Positions 9,001-18,206 of a stretch of DNA of 64,000 nt are shown piece after piece. The stretch is taken from the NCBI RefSeq assembly GCF_001742285.1, contig NZ_MIEK01000010.1:1-64000 (forward strand). The letters are read 5' to 3'. The position numbers were made by a program, and so were the translations under genes. Every line of letters starts with the position of its first letter. The stretch's first letter is position 1. The stretch comes from Enterococcus rivorum. Lineage in GTDB: Bacteria > Bacillota > Bacilli > Lactobacillales > Enterococcaceae. The notes below the pieces were generated by a model that worked only from the letters and a program-made list of their open reading frames with translations, did not search any database and had not been told where the DNA came from.

Positions 9001-9752
9001 TTCAAAACGGGACGCTAGATGCAACGAATATTGGTGGTATGCTGATTGGTTCAATGGGAGCAGCTATTGAAGGTAAAAAGAGTGACCTGGCGAATAAAAC
9101 AAATCTCACTGCGCAAGGTGTTCCAGATGAAATGAAGAAAAAAGAAGTAGATGCAATCGAAGCGGGAAAACAAGTAGGTGCTGGCTTTGGTAGTGGTTTA
9201 TTGAGCCAATCTTCTAATATAGGAATAGCGGGAACAGCTTTGGCGACTTTTGCGAAAGTCGGTCTTTTACTAGTTGATTTTCATTCGATAGGTGTAAATA
9301 TGGCTCTTGGTGTCGCTTCAGGAATAACGGCAGGTCAGGGAGATGCAGTGACAGCGATGCGTAATCTTGTATATGCGGTAAATTTAGAAGCCAAGAAAGT
9401 TGCAGATATTAATTCTCCATCTCGTTTATTTAGAGATACAGTGGGACGCTCTATCGCTGAGGGAGTAGCTGTTGGTATTGAAGAAGATACTGAGTTAGCA
9501 GTAGCTAGTGCTAGAAATATGATTACAGATATTCAACAAGCAGTTTCTGGAACAAAAGGCCAAGGGAGTGTGCCAGCCTTAAAAATAGAGCATGATGTAC
9601 AAAATAGTTTAATTGGTCAAATGAAAGACATGATCGATACTATAAAAAATATGAATATTGTGCTTGAAAGTGGCGCATTAGTTGGCGGTATTGGGAATCA
9701 GATGGATGGATTTTTAGGAAATAGAACAGGCTATACAGGGAGGTATCGTTAA
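6039..9752 (+). CDS. Phage tail tape measure protein
   Basis: The 1237-residue protein is the longest gene of the cassette and would set the length of a siphovirus-type tail. It is rich in Ala, Gln, Ser and Glu. Two hydrophobic segments lie near residues 475-500 and 530-550 (AFLIVITIAIASAVA and MIITGALFAVALLV), typical of tape measures. Long Gln-rich coiled coil fills about residues 600-900. A 15-residue unit is repeated three times near residues 321-365. No peptidoglycan hydrolase domain is evident. AAGGAGG precedes ATG 6039. The stop overlaps the next ATG (TAATG at 9750-9754). With about 1.5 angstrom per residue, the family rule predicts a tail near 180 nm. Confidence 0.9.
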   Translation: MDQVNNVRTVLQAKDSNFSTTIQNATKVLDKFQTAASATNGISTLLVNGMDAASKAMDEFRMASTFMGVEYGNLVNALSNTSIFESLTSSLGNLSVSLNQSGQELGNLGEQTTTLANEFASAELSLQNFTASGVLLQTVSDSVSGYLGTISTLGKLLSESYQQVSLQLTQVVITGQAGFSELQASISSIFPTIQALSDSWILVNDSIRLTVGEAKFAGVEFINTLSNAFGQSVTNFQGFSSQLEESGSKSEKFLTVFEKIKSKFTEVGDYINGSFTSSLLNMTENLLKSTGGFQGFTEGASNIKKISEAITEGNDQLIVFGSILKENVIAKFSEMGSTLKENVIAKFSEMGSTLKENVIAKISEMGLSFIDALNNADSFASTLSQQFTALSDVTGNAFNLIRTNISAFSEFSGEKIASFGRLAVSEMTALATSFNQTGSVMPYISNLVGQGFSGMAQVGSSAMSSLSSAIAKNPIGAFLIVITIAIASAVAAWKSNFMNIQGVTKSSFEAIKNAMKTVEPVVKAIGTVFKFLGTMIITGALFAVALLVDQFRTVVFAGMTVINTAKAVGNAMAGLWAKIRGDNEGADKAFSSMNENINDIKSGFDDLKDNSAIKGVAASMSELGKESVGTSEQVKQLGESYKTSLDEAGQRIDALKEKYSEVGQAAITAFSGEGMEQSSKRFEASNQIMERHADSMKAIKEKVGQQLLASEELTGQEQIAAQSKAYSMMITQAGQGGAEMLTIANANSQMLAEGKTLEGQLLTEEQKKALQDQNNAIREGLMEQQNLIIEAAQNKLAQGEKLSAEEYKAAQSASQALYRNQQEQLVANNEQTLALKEQMNATEDEVQKANFQQQIDALGLQNAQIKEQQFAAAAEALLMMQQQEGLKAETVKKSMEQMGITTDEGLVAMVQKYNESGIAVDSQMQLMAGILSQRGLEANDSLISALQSGDISQVGANLSQGALAGLAELPAGMFANGEAGKQAFITAIQNGTLDATNIGGMLIGSMGAAIEGKKSDLANKTNLTAQGVPDEMKKKEVDAIEAGKQVGAGFGSGLLSQSSNIGIAGTALATFAKVGLLLVDFHSIGVNMALGVASGITAGQGDAVTAMRNLVYAVNLEAKKVADINSPSRLFRDTVGRSIAEGVAVGIEEDTELAVASARNMITDIQQAVSGTKGQGSVPALKIEHDVQNSLIGQMKDMIDTIKNMNIVLESGALVGGIGNQMDGFLGNRTGYTGRYR
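6999..7133 (+). repeat. Three tandem 45-bp repeats inside the tape measure gene
   Basis: Three near-identical in-frame 45-base units (starting 6999, 7044 and 7089) encode G-S-x-L-K-E-N-V-I-A-K-x-S-E-M. Nucleotide identity is very high between units 1 and 2 and slightly lower in unit 3. This suggests recent duplication, which would lengthen the tape measure in 15-residue steps. Confidence 0.9.
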
Positions 9753-10471
9753 TGACAATTGAGATAAAAGAATATATTGAAATGGGTCGTTTTAATAGTA
9801 AAAAAGCAGGCTATTATGTTTTAGAACACGATGCTCCCAGTCCAGATGAACAGGAAATTATTGAAAGTATTCCTTTTATGCAAGGGGTCTATGACTTTTC
9901 TATGTTGTTAGGAGAACGAGTTTTCGACAATCGAACAGTAACAGTCAAACTAATTCGTCCGTTAACTAGTTATGACGATCGAAAACAATTAGAGCAGCAA
10001 GCTAAAGAAGAGTTGCTGCTTGTTGGTATTCAACCTATTTATGATTCCTGGCTTGATGGTTGCCATTGGTTAGGAAAATGTGAAAGTATTAGTGCTGAAG
10101 ACAAACATGAAACCAATAGTCTAGTATTGACAGTTGTTTTTAATTGCTATCCTTTTGCACTGAAAAATGCTTCTGGTTATAGTGATGAGTTTGATTTAGA
10201 TTATTTTGTGGACGGTGTAGATCAGTGGACCGGTTTTAAAGTAGCTGGTAAACGTAAAATTCTTTTGATTAACGAAGGCGTTAACGCAACGAGTCCTATA
10301 CTTTTTTCTAATAATAGTATGGAGCTTATTACGGAAGATGGAGAAAAGGTTCAGATCCAAAAAGGGGAAAATCAAGATTTATTTTTCAAATTGAAAAGAG
10401 GAGAGAATTATCTCACGATTATTGGAAATGGGCATCTTCATTTTACCACTGAGACTGAGGTGATGGTTTAA
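9752..10471 (+). CDS. Distal tail protein (Dit)
   Basis: The 239-residue protein lies between tape measure and Tal, which is the Dit position in Gram-positive siphophages. The N-terminus has the Dit belt pattern: a short EIKEY strand, then FMQGVYDFSMLLGERVFDNRTVTVKL. The length fits a classical Dit without inserted carbohydrate-binding modules. Dit forms the hexameric hub that joins the tail tube to the baseplate. Start and stop overlap the neighbours by one base on each side (TAATG at both ends), so the gene is translationally coupled. Confidence 0.82.
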   Translation: MTIEIKEYIEMGRFNSKKAGYYVLEHDAPSPDEQEIIESIPFMQGVYDFSMLLGERVFDNRTVTVKLIRPLTSYDDRKQLEQQAKEELLLVGIQPIYDSWLDGCHWLGKCESISAEDKHETNSLVLTVVFNCYPFALKNASGYSDEFDLDYFVDGVDQWTGFKVAGKRKILLINEGVNATSPILFSNNSMELITEDGEKVQIQKGENQDLFFKLKRGENYLTIIGNGHLHFTTETEVMV

Positions 10472-11862
10472 TGTATCGAGTAACTCTTTACGAAAATGCC
10501 GATGATAAAAAAGGCATTGTAATCCATGAACCTGCCAACTTTGGAAATAAATTAGCAGAGGGACATTTGGAGCTTTCTTTGGAAGGTTTGGGAATTAGTA
10601 CCTTTGATTTTTCAATTAATATTAATAGTCCAGCTTATCGAAAAGCAGAACCCATTGTTAATCTTGTGACAGTAGCTGATTCAACAGGACAAATATTTAA
10701 AGGAAGAATTGCAAAAATCACAAATGCAATGAGTGGTGCAGGAAAGTTTGTTGAGAAAATTCTTTGTGAGGATCAAAAAGCTTATCTTTATGATAGTACA
10801 CAAAAATATTTCAAACCAGAAATTTTAACTGTACGACAATTTTTAGAAAAAATATTGATAGAGCATAATTTACAAGTAGAAAATCATAAAAAGATTCATT
10901 TAGGAACTGTGACAGTCAGGGATAAAAAACAGGTTTATCGAAATACTGGCTATGGAAAAACGGCAGAAGTTTTGAAAGATCAGTTGTTAGACCAATTGGG
11001 AGGATATTTTAATTTAAGAGAGAGTAAGGACACTCTTTATCTAGATTATTTAGCAGAATATGGGAAAGAATCTACTACACCATTACAAATTGCGCGAAAT
11101 CTAAAAAGTGCTAGTCGGGAAATTGATATTTCAGAACTAGCAACAAGGGTGGTTCCAATAGGTAAAGACTTAGAAAATCAAAGTTCTATTGAAAAAGAAG
11201 GGAATTTTTCTAGACAAAAAACGACGATTGAAGCTGTTAATGCTGGCAAGAATTATATTGAAGATACATCTTTAGTAAAAAAATTTGGTGTTATTCAGAA
11301 AAACCTTGAGCTTTCTCACGTTGAAGATAAGAATACTCTTAAAAAAAGAGCAGAAGACTATCTAAGAGAGCAACGCTTAATGCTGGTTACTTGGACAGCA
11401 GAAGTCATTGAATTAGGGCTAATAGATAAACGCTATGAGATTATTAAATTAGGAAATTCTTATCCTGTAGCTAACCCTTATCTTTATGAAAAAGAAATCT
11501 TGCAAGTCATTGAGAAAAAAATTGATATATTAAATCCTCAAAAGATAAACGTTACAATTGGTACAGGAAAAAAGACATTTTCTCAATATCAATTAGAGTA
11601 TCGAGGTATGAAAGAAACAATTAACTCGTTAAAAACGAGTGTTAGTTCCGGAATGCAAACGATGGATTATTTACAAACGCAAACAGCTATTTTACCAGAA
11701 CATGAACAGCTATTAACCAAACAGCAACAGGAATTAACCCATCAAAAACAACTGTTACAAACACAAAGTGATACAATTCAAAATCAAGAAATCACATTAG
11801 TAGCACAACAAGAAAAAATCGAAGAGCTATATACAATAGTAAAAGAAATACAGAAAAAGTAG
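10471..11862 (+). CDS. Tail-associated protein Tal (prophage endopeptidase tail family)
   Basis: The 463-residue protein begins with the gp27-like fold of Gram-positive tail spike/Tal proteins (MYRVTLYENADDKKG, then GHLELSLEGLGISTFDFSI). It ends in a Gln/Glu-rich coiled coil from about residue 395. Longer Tal proteins carry a C-terminal peptidase or lysozyme domain; none is visible here, so this version would plug the tube tip without digesting peptidoglycan. It follows Dit with a one-base overlap. The next gene starts within 12 bases of its stop. Confidence 0.78.
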   Translation: MYRVTLYENADDKKGIVIHEPANFGNKLAEGHLELSLEGLGISTFDFSININSPAYRKAEPIVNLVTVADSTGQIFKGRIAKITNAMSGAGKFVEKILCEDQKAYLYDSTQKYFKPEILTVRQFLEKILIEHNLQVENHKKIHLGTVTVRDKKQVYRNTGYGKTAEVLKDQLLDQLGGYFNLRESKDTLYLDYLAEYGKESTTPLQIARNLKSASREIDISELATRVVPIGKDLENQSSIEKEGNFSRQKTTIEAVNAGKNYIEDTSLVKKFGVIQKNLELSHVEDKNTLKKRAEDYLREQRLMLVTWTAEVIELGLIDKRYEIIKLGNSYPVANPYLYEKEILQVIEKKIDILNPQKINVTIGTGKKTFSQYQLEYRGMKETINSLKTSVSSGMQTMDYLQTQTAILPEHEQLLTKQQQELTHQKQLLQTQSDTIQNQEITLVAQQEKIEELYTIVKEIQKK

Positions 11863-11874
11863 GTGAAAAAGAAA

Positions 11875-12606
11875 ATGCCAGAACAAAAATTTTATGATAC
11901 ACAACCTACAGGGGAGAATCATCAAGTGGATTACAAAGATCCGACTGATGTAGAAGAAATTGAGGAGGCAATAAAATTTGGTGTCGTGGATGAGCTAACC
12001 CAAAAATTTGCCCTGTGGATTCGAACCAAAATGTGGCGACGTCATGTAAGAGAGACCATTGCTCGGATGTTTGAATATAGTAATGTTTTATACAATAAAA
12101 TTAAAGGAATTGCTGAGCAGACAGAGAAACGTCAAGGACAGGTAGAACAGCGACAAGCAACCTTAGAAGCAAAATTTAAAGAAGTGATTGGCAATGCGAC
12201 TAAGGATAGTGAAGTGATTCAGGCTAGAAATAGCGAGAATTATGGAAAATTTTCTGTGTTGGATGATCGGTTAGAAAATATAGAACGATTAATGATGAAA
12301 TTTTTACCTGTAGGTTTTGATGTTACGATACCTCATAAATTAGGAGTACAGCCGGAGATTAACGTTCGTACCTGGGACTATGGAATTGGTGTACTTCCGT
12401 TAGGAACAGAGGAGCACGGTCTTTTCGGTGGAACAGCAAGCCAATCGGTACCTATCCAAGTGACACACAATGACTATAACGAAAGCATTGTTTCTTTGCC
12501 AGTTGAGTATCGAACAGAAGCAAGTTTACAACAATTAGACAATTCTCATTATCTATTGATTGATGAGGAGAGCAAACGTTCAATTATTTTTGAATTACAC
12601 ATTTAG
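11875..12606 (+). CDS. Putative baseplate protein with coiled coil
   Basis: I do not recognise a named family. The protein is 243 residues from ATG 11875. AGGTGA at 11861-11866 lies at proper distance from that ATG, while the GTG at 11863 would have no binding site. Residues about 75-140 form a charged coiled coil (EQTEKRQGQVEQRQATLEAK). The C-terminal 90 residues are beta-rich with Gly and aromatic residues, like a trimeric baseplate or receptor-binding adaptor. Its position between Tal and the collar/fiber gene supports a baseplate role. It runs into the next gene with the shared TAGGAGG stop/ribosome site. Confidence 0.55.
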   Translation: MPEQKFYDTQPTGENHQVDYKDPTDVEEIEEAIKFGVVDELTQKFALWIRTKMWRRHVRETIARMFEYSNVLYNKIKGIAEQTEKRQGQVEQRQATLEAKFKEVIGNATKDSEVIQARNSENYGKFSVLDDRLENIERLMMKFLPVGFDVTIPHKLGVQPEINVRTWDYGIGVLPLGTEEHGLFGGTASQSVPIQVTHNDYNESIVSLPVEYRTEASLQQLDNSHYLLIDEESKRSIIFELHI

Positions 12607-12617
12607 GAGGAATGAAA

Positions 12618-13142
12618 ATGACATTTAAAAAGATATATAGAGGCATGGAAAATGGTGCGGAAACGATTCAGGAGAATTTTAGTGCTGCAGTTTCTAAGAC
12701 AGATGATGAAACAATTTCTGGGGTTAAGGATTTTAGAGATGGACTGAAAATGAAGGGGGTTACCCTTATTGACATATTTTATCCAGTTGGGTGTATTTAT
12801 CAGTCCGTAAAAAATACTGAACCATCAGTTATGTTTGGCGGTACTTGGGGAAGGATTAAAGGTAAAGTTTTGGTTGGGGTTGATGAATCTGACCCTGATT
12901 TTAATTTAGCAAATAAAACAGGTGGTGCAAAAACTCATACCTTAAAAGTTGAAGAACTAGCACCACATAGTCATAATATAGGAGTAGCTAGAGGAGACAA
13001 CCCTGCAGCACCCAGTGGTGGAACAAACGGTTTTTTATGGCACGAGCGCCCAGGTAAAGACAGTGTTAGCAGTGGTGGAGGCAAACCACATAATAATATA
13101 CAACCTTACAGTACAGTTTATATGTGGGTAAGGACTGCCTAA
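12618..13142 (+). CDS. Phage tail collar / short tail fiber-like protein
   Basis: The 174-residue protein ends in a T4 gp12-like collar domain. DIFYPVGCIYQSV and MFGGTWGRIKGKVLVG are followed by GGAKTHTL, ELAPHSHN and a C-terminal PHNNIQPYSTVYMWVRT. This domain is common at the tips of tail fibers and baseplates, where conserved histidines bind metal in the trimer. AGGAGG at 12605-12610 favours ATG 12618 over 12612. It is the last gene of the tail cassette. No holin, lysin or fiber chaperone follows, and the next gene is on the other strand. Confidence 0.82.
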   Translation: MTFKKIYRGMENGAETIQENFSAAVSKTDDETISGVKDFRDGLKMKGVTLIDIFYPVGCIYQSVKNTEPSVMFGGTWGRIKGKVLVGVDESDPDFNLANKTGGAKTHTLKVEELAPHSHNIGVARGDNPAAPSGGTNGFLWHERPGKDSVSSGGGKPHNNIQPYSTVYMWVRTA

Positions 13143-13191
13143 TTTGAAATAGTATGAGTCTTGAATAATATTATTATGAAAGATATTAATT

Positions 13192-13233
13192 GAATGGAGA
13201 AAGATAAAAGTTTCAAATAGTCTTCCTCCATTC
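13192..13233 (+). terminator. Possible hairpin after the tail cassette
   Basis: GAATGGAG and CTCCATTC form a perfect 8-base stem with a 26-base loop, 50 bases after the last tail gene. There is no T run, so termination is uncertain. Confidence 0.3.
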
Positions 13234-13342
13234 TAATGAGAAAAGTTCAAATCTTAAACGATTTTAAGAAATTTTACGAATAGTATATTTCTTTTTGATA
13301 GCTAATAGAAAAATCAATACAAAGAAGAAACTAATACAATTT

Positions 13343-14803
<1,461 letters not shown>

Positions 14804-14829
14804 TCAGTATGCTTTGAGTTTATGGTATT

Positions 14830-14882
14830 CATAGAGTGCAATGATAGGAGAAATATTTTGAACGGAAGCATTGCACTCTATG
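14830..14882 (-). promoter_or_regulatory. Perfect 14-bp inverted repeat between EIIC and GH1 genes
   Basis: CATAGAGTGCAATG at 14830-14843 is perfectly repeated in inverted orientation at 14869-14882, with a 25-base loop. No T run follows on the minus strand. It could be an mRNA processing or stabilising hairpin that sets different levels for the two genes, or a regulator site. The sequence alone does not decide. Confidence 0.6.
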
Positions 14883-14909
14883 AAATGAGTAAATTTGCTT
14901 CACTGTTTC

Positions 14910-16241
14910 TTAAGCTTCTGCTTCGATTTTTTCTAATATTTCTTCTGTGATTGGTTGATTAGTCTCTTCAGCATAATTGATAGCATCCATTTTCCTAGCA
15001 AAAGGTAAGTAGATGAAGAAACTTAGGCTAAGAACAACGATTTGAAGGAGAGCTCCTTGCCAACCTCCTACAAGTAAACCAGAAATAATTGGTGGTGTTG
15101 TCCAGGGAACTTGAACCGCAGTAAATAATGGAACAAGTCCACTATATAAAGCAAAGTAAGTAATTACAGATGAAACAACAGGCGTTAAGATAAATGGAAT
15201 CGCCATAATTGGATTCATTACAATTGGTGTCGCAAAAGTGACAGGTTCATTAATATTGAAAACAGCTGGGCCGATAGATAAGCGCCCTAATTGTTTGAAC
15301 TGAGCAGATTTTGCAAAGAAAACCATATAAATGACTAACCCAATGGTCATACCAGCACCAGTAACCGTTAAAAATTGATCTAAAAATTGCTGTGTGACGA
15401 TGTGGCCACCGTTGGCGATTGTTAAAGCTTTTCCTGATTTTAGTAATTCTGTATTTTCCAAAGAGTTCGCTTGCAAAATAGGTCCCATAATCCCCCCAAC
15501 GATAGTCGAGCCATGAACGCCAAAGAACCAAAATAGCGGAATCAAGAAACCTAAAACTAAAGCTCCACCTAATGAATCTGTAACTCCTTGTAGTGGTGAT
15601 TGTAAAACTTTGTAAATAAAGTCAAAGAAAGTTGTTTTTAACACTAAGTCAAAGAAAATGTAAACGAACATTGCTCCGGTAATTAAAACCGCTGCTGGAA
15701 TTAATGCGGTAAATGAGTTTGCAACGTTTTCTGGAACAGCTTCTGGGAGTTTGATACGAATATCATGACGTAAGAACCAACTATAGACCCAGCCGACAAT
15801 CAAACCAACAATAATTGCGGTAATCATTCCTTTACCTGCAGTCCAATCTTTATTGATGATGTTCCCAATTGTTATACCGCTTTCTGGATCTGTTATTTCA
15901 GATGACATAAACAGAATGAACACCACTAAAGAAATCATCCCGGCTGGTAGTCCTTCAAAACCCTCTGTTTTTACATAAGAATAGGCAATACCTATTACTG
16001 CGAAGACAGACATGATAGCAAAAGATGCACCATAGGCCTGATTGAAGTAAACAGCTAACCCACTGTCGGTAACCCACTGTGCAACAGAAGTGATTGGTAA
16101 GTTAGCTAGCAAAAGAAATACGGAACCGACAATGGTAAAGGGCATCGTGTAAAGCATCCCATTTCTTAATGCTGTGATTGCTTTTGTGTTAACAAATTTT
16201 AAAACAGGGGGAAGAATTTTTTCATTAATCCATTCGTTCAT
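14910..16241 (-). CDS. PTS system EIIC component, lactose/cellobiose family
   Basis: The 443-residue integral membrane protein has about ten hydrophobic segments and the family start MNEWINEKILPPVLKFVNTKAITALRNG. The GNINEP-like motif is seen as FNINEPVTF near residue 331, and HGSTIVGGIMGP lies near residue 245. It would carry a beta-glucoside such as cellobiose across the membrane while EIIA/EIIB, encoded elsewhere, phosphorylate it. AAAGGAGAGG precedes ATG 16241. It is the first gene of a two-gene unit with the GH1 enzyme, and a cre-like site lies in its promoter region. Confidence 0.88.
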   Translation of the reverse strand: MNEWINEKILPPVLKFVNTKAITALRNGMLYTMPFTIVGSVFLLLANLPITSVAQWVTDSGLAVYFNQAYGASFAIMSVFAVIGIAYSYVKTEGFEGLPAGMISLVVFILFMSSEITDPESGITIGNIINKDWTAGKGMITAIIVGLIVGWVYSWFLRHDIRIKLPEAVPENVANSFTALIPAAVLITGAMFVYIFFDLVLKTTFFDFIYKVLQSPLQGVTDSLGGALVLGFLIPLFWFFGVHGSTIVGGIMGPILQANSLENTELLKSGKALTIANGGHIVTQQFLDQFLTVTGAGMTIGLVIYMVFFAKSAQFKQLGRLSIGPAVFNINEPVTFATPIVMNPIMAIPFILTPVVSSVITYFALYSGLVPLFTAVQVPWTTPPIISGLLVGGWQGALLQIVVLSLSFFIYLPFARKMDAINYAEETNQPITEEILEKIEAEA

Positions 16242-16295
16242 TTTAAACCTCTCCTTTAGATAAATAGTAAAAATAAATGCATGTAGTAAAAAGAT

Positions 16296-16309
16296 TGAAT
16301 CCGTTTACA
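16296..16309 (-). promoter_or_regulatory. cre-like catabolite control site upstream of the EIIC gene
   Basis: TGAATCCGTTTACA matches the CcpA consensus TGWNANCGNTNWCA at all fixed positions but one. It lies 55 bases before the EIIC start, where binding would overlap a promoter. It fits repression of a beta-glucoside operon by preferred sugars. Confidence 0.5.
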
Positions 16310-16376
16310 AGTTCAGTTTAAAAGATTCGTGGTAAAAATGGAATCTGTTGAAGAGTATTGGGAACATGTACCAATG

Positions 16377-16420
16377 AAAAAAACAACAACGATGATTTTT
16401 TCAATCATTCATTGTTGTTT
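16377..16420 (-). terminator. Terminator of the RpiR-family gene
   Basis: On the minus strand AACAACAATGAATGATT pairs with AATCATCGTTGTTGTT around a short A-rich loop and is followed by seven T. The left arm contains the stop codon of the regulator gene. Confidence 0.8.
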
Positions 16421-17160
16421 TGAGCGATTCGCTTACTGACTTGGTGAGCTAGGACTTCTATAAGAGCGATAACGGGAATTTGAGTAGTAATATTGATTGT
16501 CGAGCCAGTATAAGGGGAGCGTTCATCAGGCATGTAATAAGAAATATTATAGTCTGCTAGTCGAGCAATAGTAGAATGTTCATTATTTGTTAAGGTTAAA
16601 ATTTGAGCGCCAGAACGTTTGAGATCAGCGATTTGCCGAATGATTTCAGAAGTTTCACCAGAAACCGAAAGAATAATAGCTAAGGTGTTTTCAAATCCTC
16701 GAGGTGGAATTGGTGTGAATGGATCGGTAATCGTGTATGAGTTGATTCCCATATTAACAAAGTAACGACTGCCATAGCTTCCTAAAATACCACTTGTCCC
16801 TAAGCCTGAAAAGGCAACATGTCTTGTCTCTGTAATCATGCGGATAGCTGGTTCTAAAGTCTCATAATAGGGTTGTTGATTTATTTTTTTTAAGAAAGAA
16901 TCAACATGAATCGTTGCGTCGTAGTATTGTTCAAAAGAGCTAGATTGTATTTGTTCCTCTTTCAAAGCATATTTCAATTCAGAAAAGCCGTCAAACCCCA
17001 TTTTGGTACAAAATCTTAGAATGGTTGAGGTAGAGACGTGGCAAGCAGCTGAAAGTTGGCGAATGGTCAATTTTGGAATCGTCGTTTGATTTTCTGCAAT
17101 ATATTGGTAGACAAGCATTTCTAGTTCATTTAAAGAATGAATTTTTTCTAAATCCAGCAA
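16405..17160 (-). CDS. MurR/RpiR family transcriptional regulator
   Basis: The 251-residue protein has an N-terminal RpiR helix-turn-helix (LTIRQLSAACHVSTSTILRFCTKMG, residues about 27-50). A sugar-isomerase SIS domain (about 100-230) follows, with FSGLGTSGILGSY and ILSVSGETSEI, which bind a sugar phosphate effector. AGGAGG lies 9 bases before a TTG start at 17160. It sits upstream of the EIIC-GH1 pair in the same orientation but has its own terminator, so it is its own unit. Control of the phospho-beta-glucoside locus is the natural inference; whether it activates or represses is not visible. Confidence 0.85.
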   Translation of the reverse strand: MLDLEKIHSLNELEMLVYQYIAENQTTIPKLTIRQLSAACHVSTSTILRFCTKMGFDGFSELKYALKEEQIQSSSFEQYYDATIHVDSFLKKINQQPYYETLEPAIRMITETRHVAFSGLGTSGILGSYGSRYFVNMGINSYTITDPFTPIPPRGFENTLAIILSVSGETSEIIRQIADLKRSGAQILTLTNNEHSTIARLADYNISYYMPDERSPYTGSTINITTQIPVIALIEVLAHQVSKRIAQNNNE

Positions 17161-17352
17161 TGGGTAACGCCTCCTAGTAGGTTAAAATGAAAAGGTAGAA
17201 ATGAGACTGACTCGCTAATCAAAAGTATTTGAAGGCTTTACCTTATTGTACAATAATTTATTTTTTTTAGCATGAGAAAATTTGAGCGTATTGATTGAAG
17301 AGAAGGCAAAGATGAGTATAATTACTAAAAGACAGAAAAGGAGCTGAGTACA

Positions 17353-17883
17353 ATGAGCAGAGAAGTTATTTTATATATTGCAACTAGTTTAGATGGCTAT
17401 ATTGCCGAAGAAGATGGTAAAATCGATTTTTTGAATAATGTAGAAGTCACAGAGGAAGACACTAGTTATGAAGAGCTTTTGGAGAAAATTGATACAGTGA
17501 TAATGGGAAGAACGACGTACCATCAAGTGACAACGGAATTAGCACCTGATAATTATCCCTATGAAAAGCAAACATCATATATTATCACGCATCATCCCGA
17601 AGCAAATACAGAAACGATTATTTATACGAAAGATTCTCCAGTAAAACTAGTAGAAAAATTGAAGGAAGAGTCTGGAAAGGCGATCTGGATTGTTGGTGGT
17701 GGGAGTATTGTAGCCCCTTTAGTAGAAGCTAATTTGATTGATACTTATATTATTGCTACTTTGCCAATCGTATTAGGAAAAGGTATTCCATTATTTCCAG
17801 CGTTTAAGGGACCTGTTCAATTGAAAATAGATCAGGTTTATGAGAAAAATGGGATGGTATATACGACCTATTCTAAGAAGTAA
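17353..17883 (+). CDS. Dihydrofolate reductase family protein (RibD C-terminal domain type)
   Basis: The 176-residue protein has the DHFR/RibD-C fold signature: ILYIATSLDGYIAEEDGKIDFL at the N-terminus, DTVIMGRTTYH near residue 50, and IWIVGGGSIVAPLVEANLID near 115 for NADPH binding. The C-terminus has TLPIVLGKGIPLF. These stand-alone YyaP/YwjB-like proteins are predicted NAD(P)H-dependent reductases with unknown substrate and are not the housekeeping folate enzyme. AAAGGAG precedes ATG 17353. It is divergent from the RpiR gene and is followed by a repeat element with a terminator. Confidence 0.8.
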   Translation: MSREVILYIATSLDGYIAEEDGKIDFLNNVEVTEEDTSYEELLEKIDTVIMGRTTYHQVTTELAPDNYPYEKQTSYIITHHPEANTETIIYTKDSPVKLVEKLKEESGKAIWIVGGGSIVAPLVEANLIDTYIIATLPIVLGKGIPLFPAFKGPVQLKIDQVYEKNGMVYTTYSKK

Positions 17884-17905
17884 GAAAATATCCATAATTT
17901 TTTAA

Positions 17906-18081
17906 GAGGTTGAGATAGAAGTCGTTTTGGGGCGGGAAATTAGATTGAAAAGCGCACTATACGCTTTATATATGGACTGATTTTCGAGAAATTTTCAAAG
18001 CCCCAGACTTTTGACCACCGTTTATTCCGATGTAGAGGATGGAACAAAACTGATTTTTAGTTTTGTTTCATCCTTTTTTTT
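17906..18081. repeat. Intergenic repeat element ending in a strong terminator
   Basis: This element of about 175 bases starts AGGTTGAGATAGAAG and ends with a sequence whose complement reads AGGATGAAACAAAAC, so the ends form an imperfect terminal inverted repeat. Its inner block CAGACTTTTGACCACCGT recurs in degenerate form at about 34152-34170 (TGACTTTTGGCTACCGT). It looks like a small dispersed non-coding element that supplies the terminator for the gene before it. Confidence 0.55.
18037..18081 (+). terminator. Strong Rho-independent terminator
   Basis: GGATGGAACAAAACT and AGTTTTGTTTCATCC form a 15-base stem with one G-U pair, a 7-base loop and a run of eight T. Confidence 0.9.
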
Positions 18082-18146
18082 GCCATGACATTACTGTAAA
18101 AGGAAAGTGTTCTTTACTTAAAAAAGGAGGAAATAGTTAAATGTTG

Positions 18147-18175
18147 TTGACACTTTCAAAAAAACAACGTATTAT
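18147..18175 (+). promoter_or_regulatory. Sigma-A promoter of the copper operon
   Basis: TTGACA at 18147-18152, a 17-base spacer and TATTAT at 18170-18175 make a near-consensus promoter. Transcription would start near 18182, just before the CopY operator. Confidence 0.8.
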
Positions 18176-18190
18176 AAGAAATGTAGAAAC

Positions 18191-18206
18191 GACTACAAAT
18201 GTAGTC
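18191..18206 (+). promoter_or_regulatory. CopY operator (cop box)
   Basis: GACTACAAATGTAGTC is a perfect palindrome around TACAAATGTA, which matches the cop box core TACAnnTGTA. It lies just after the -10 hexamer, where bound CopY would block transcription until copper releases it. Only one full box is visible. Confidence 0.88.

Noticed and set aside
4056-13142. Complete prophage
   Set aside because: No integrase, attachment repeats, replication, packaging, capsid or lysis genes are seen within the window around the tail genes.
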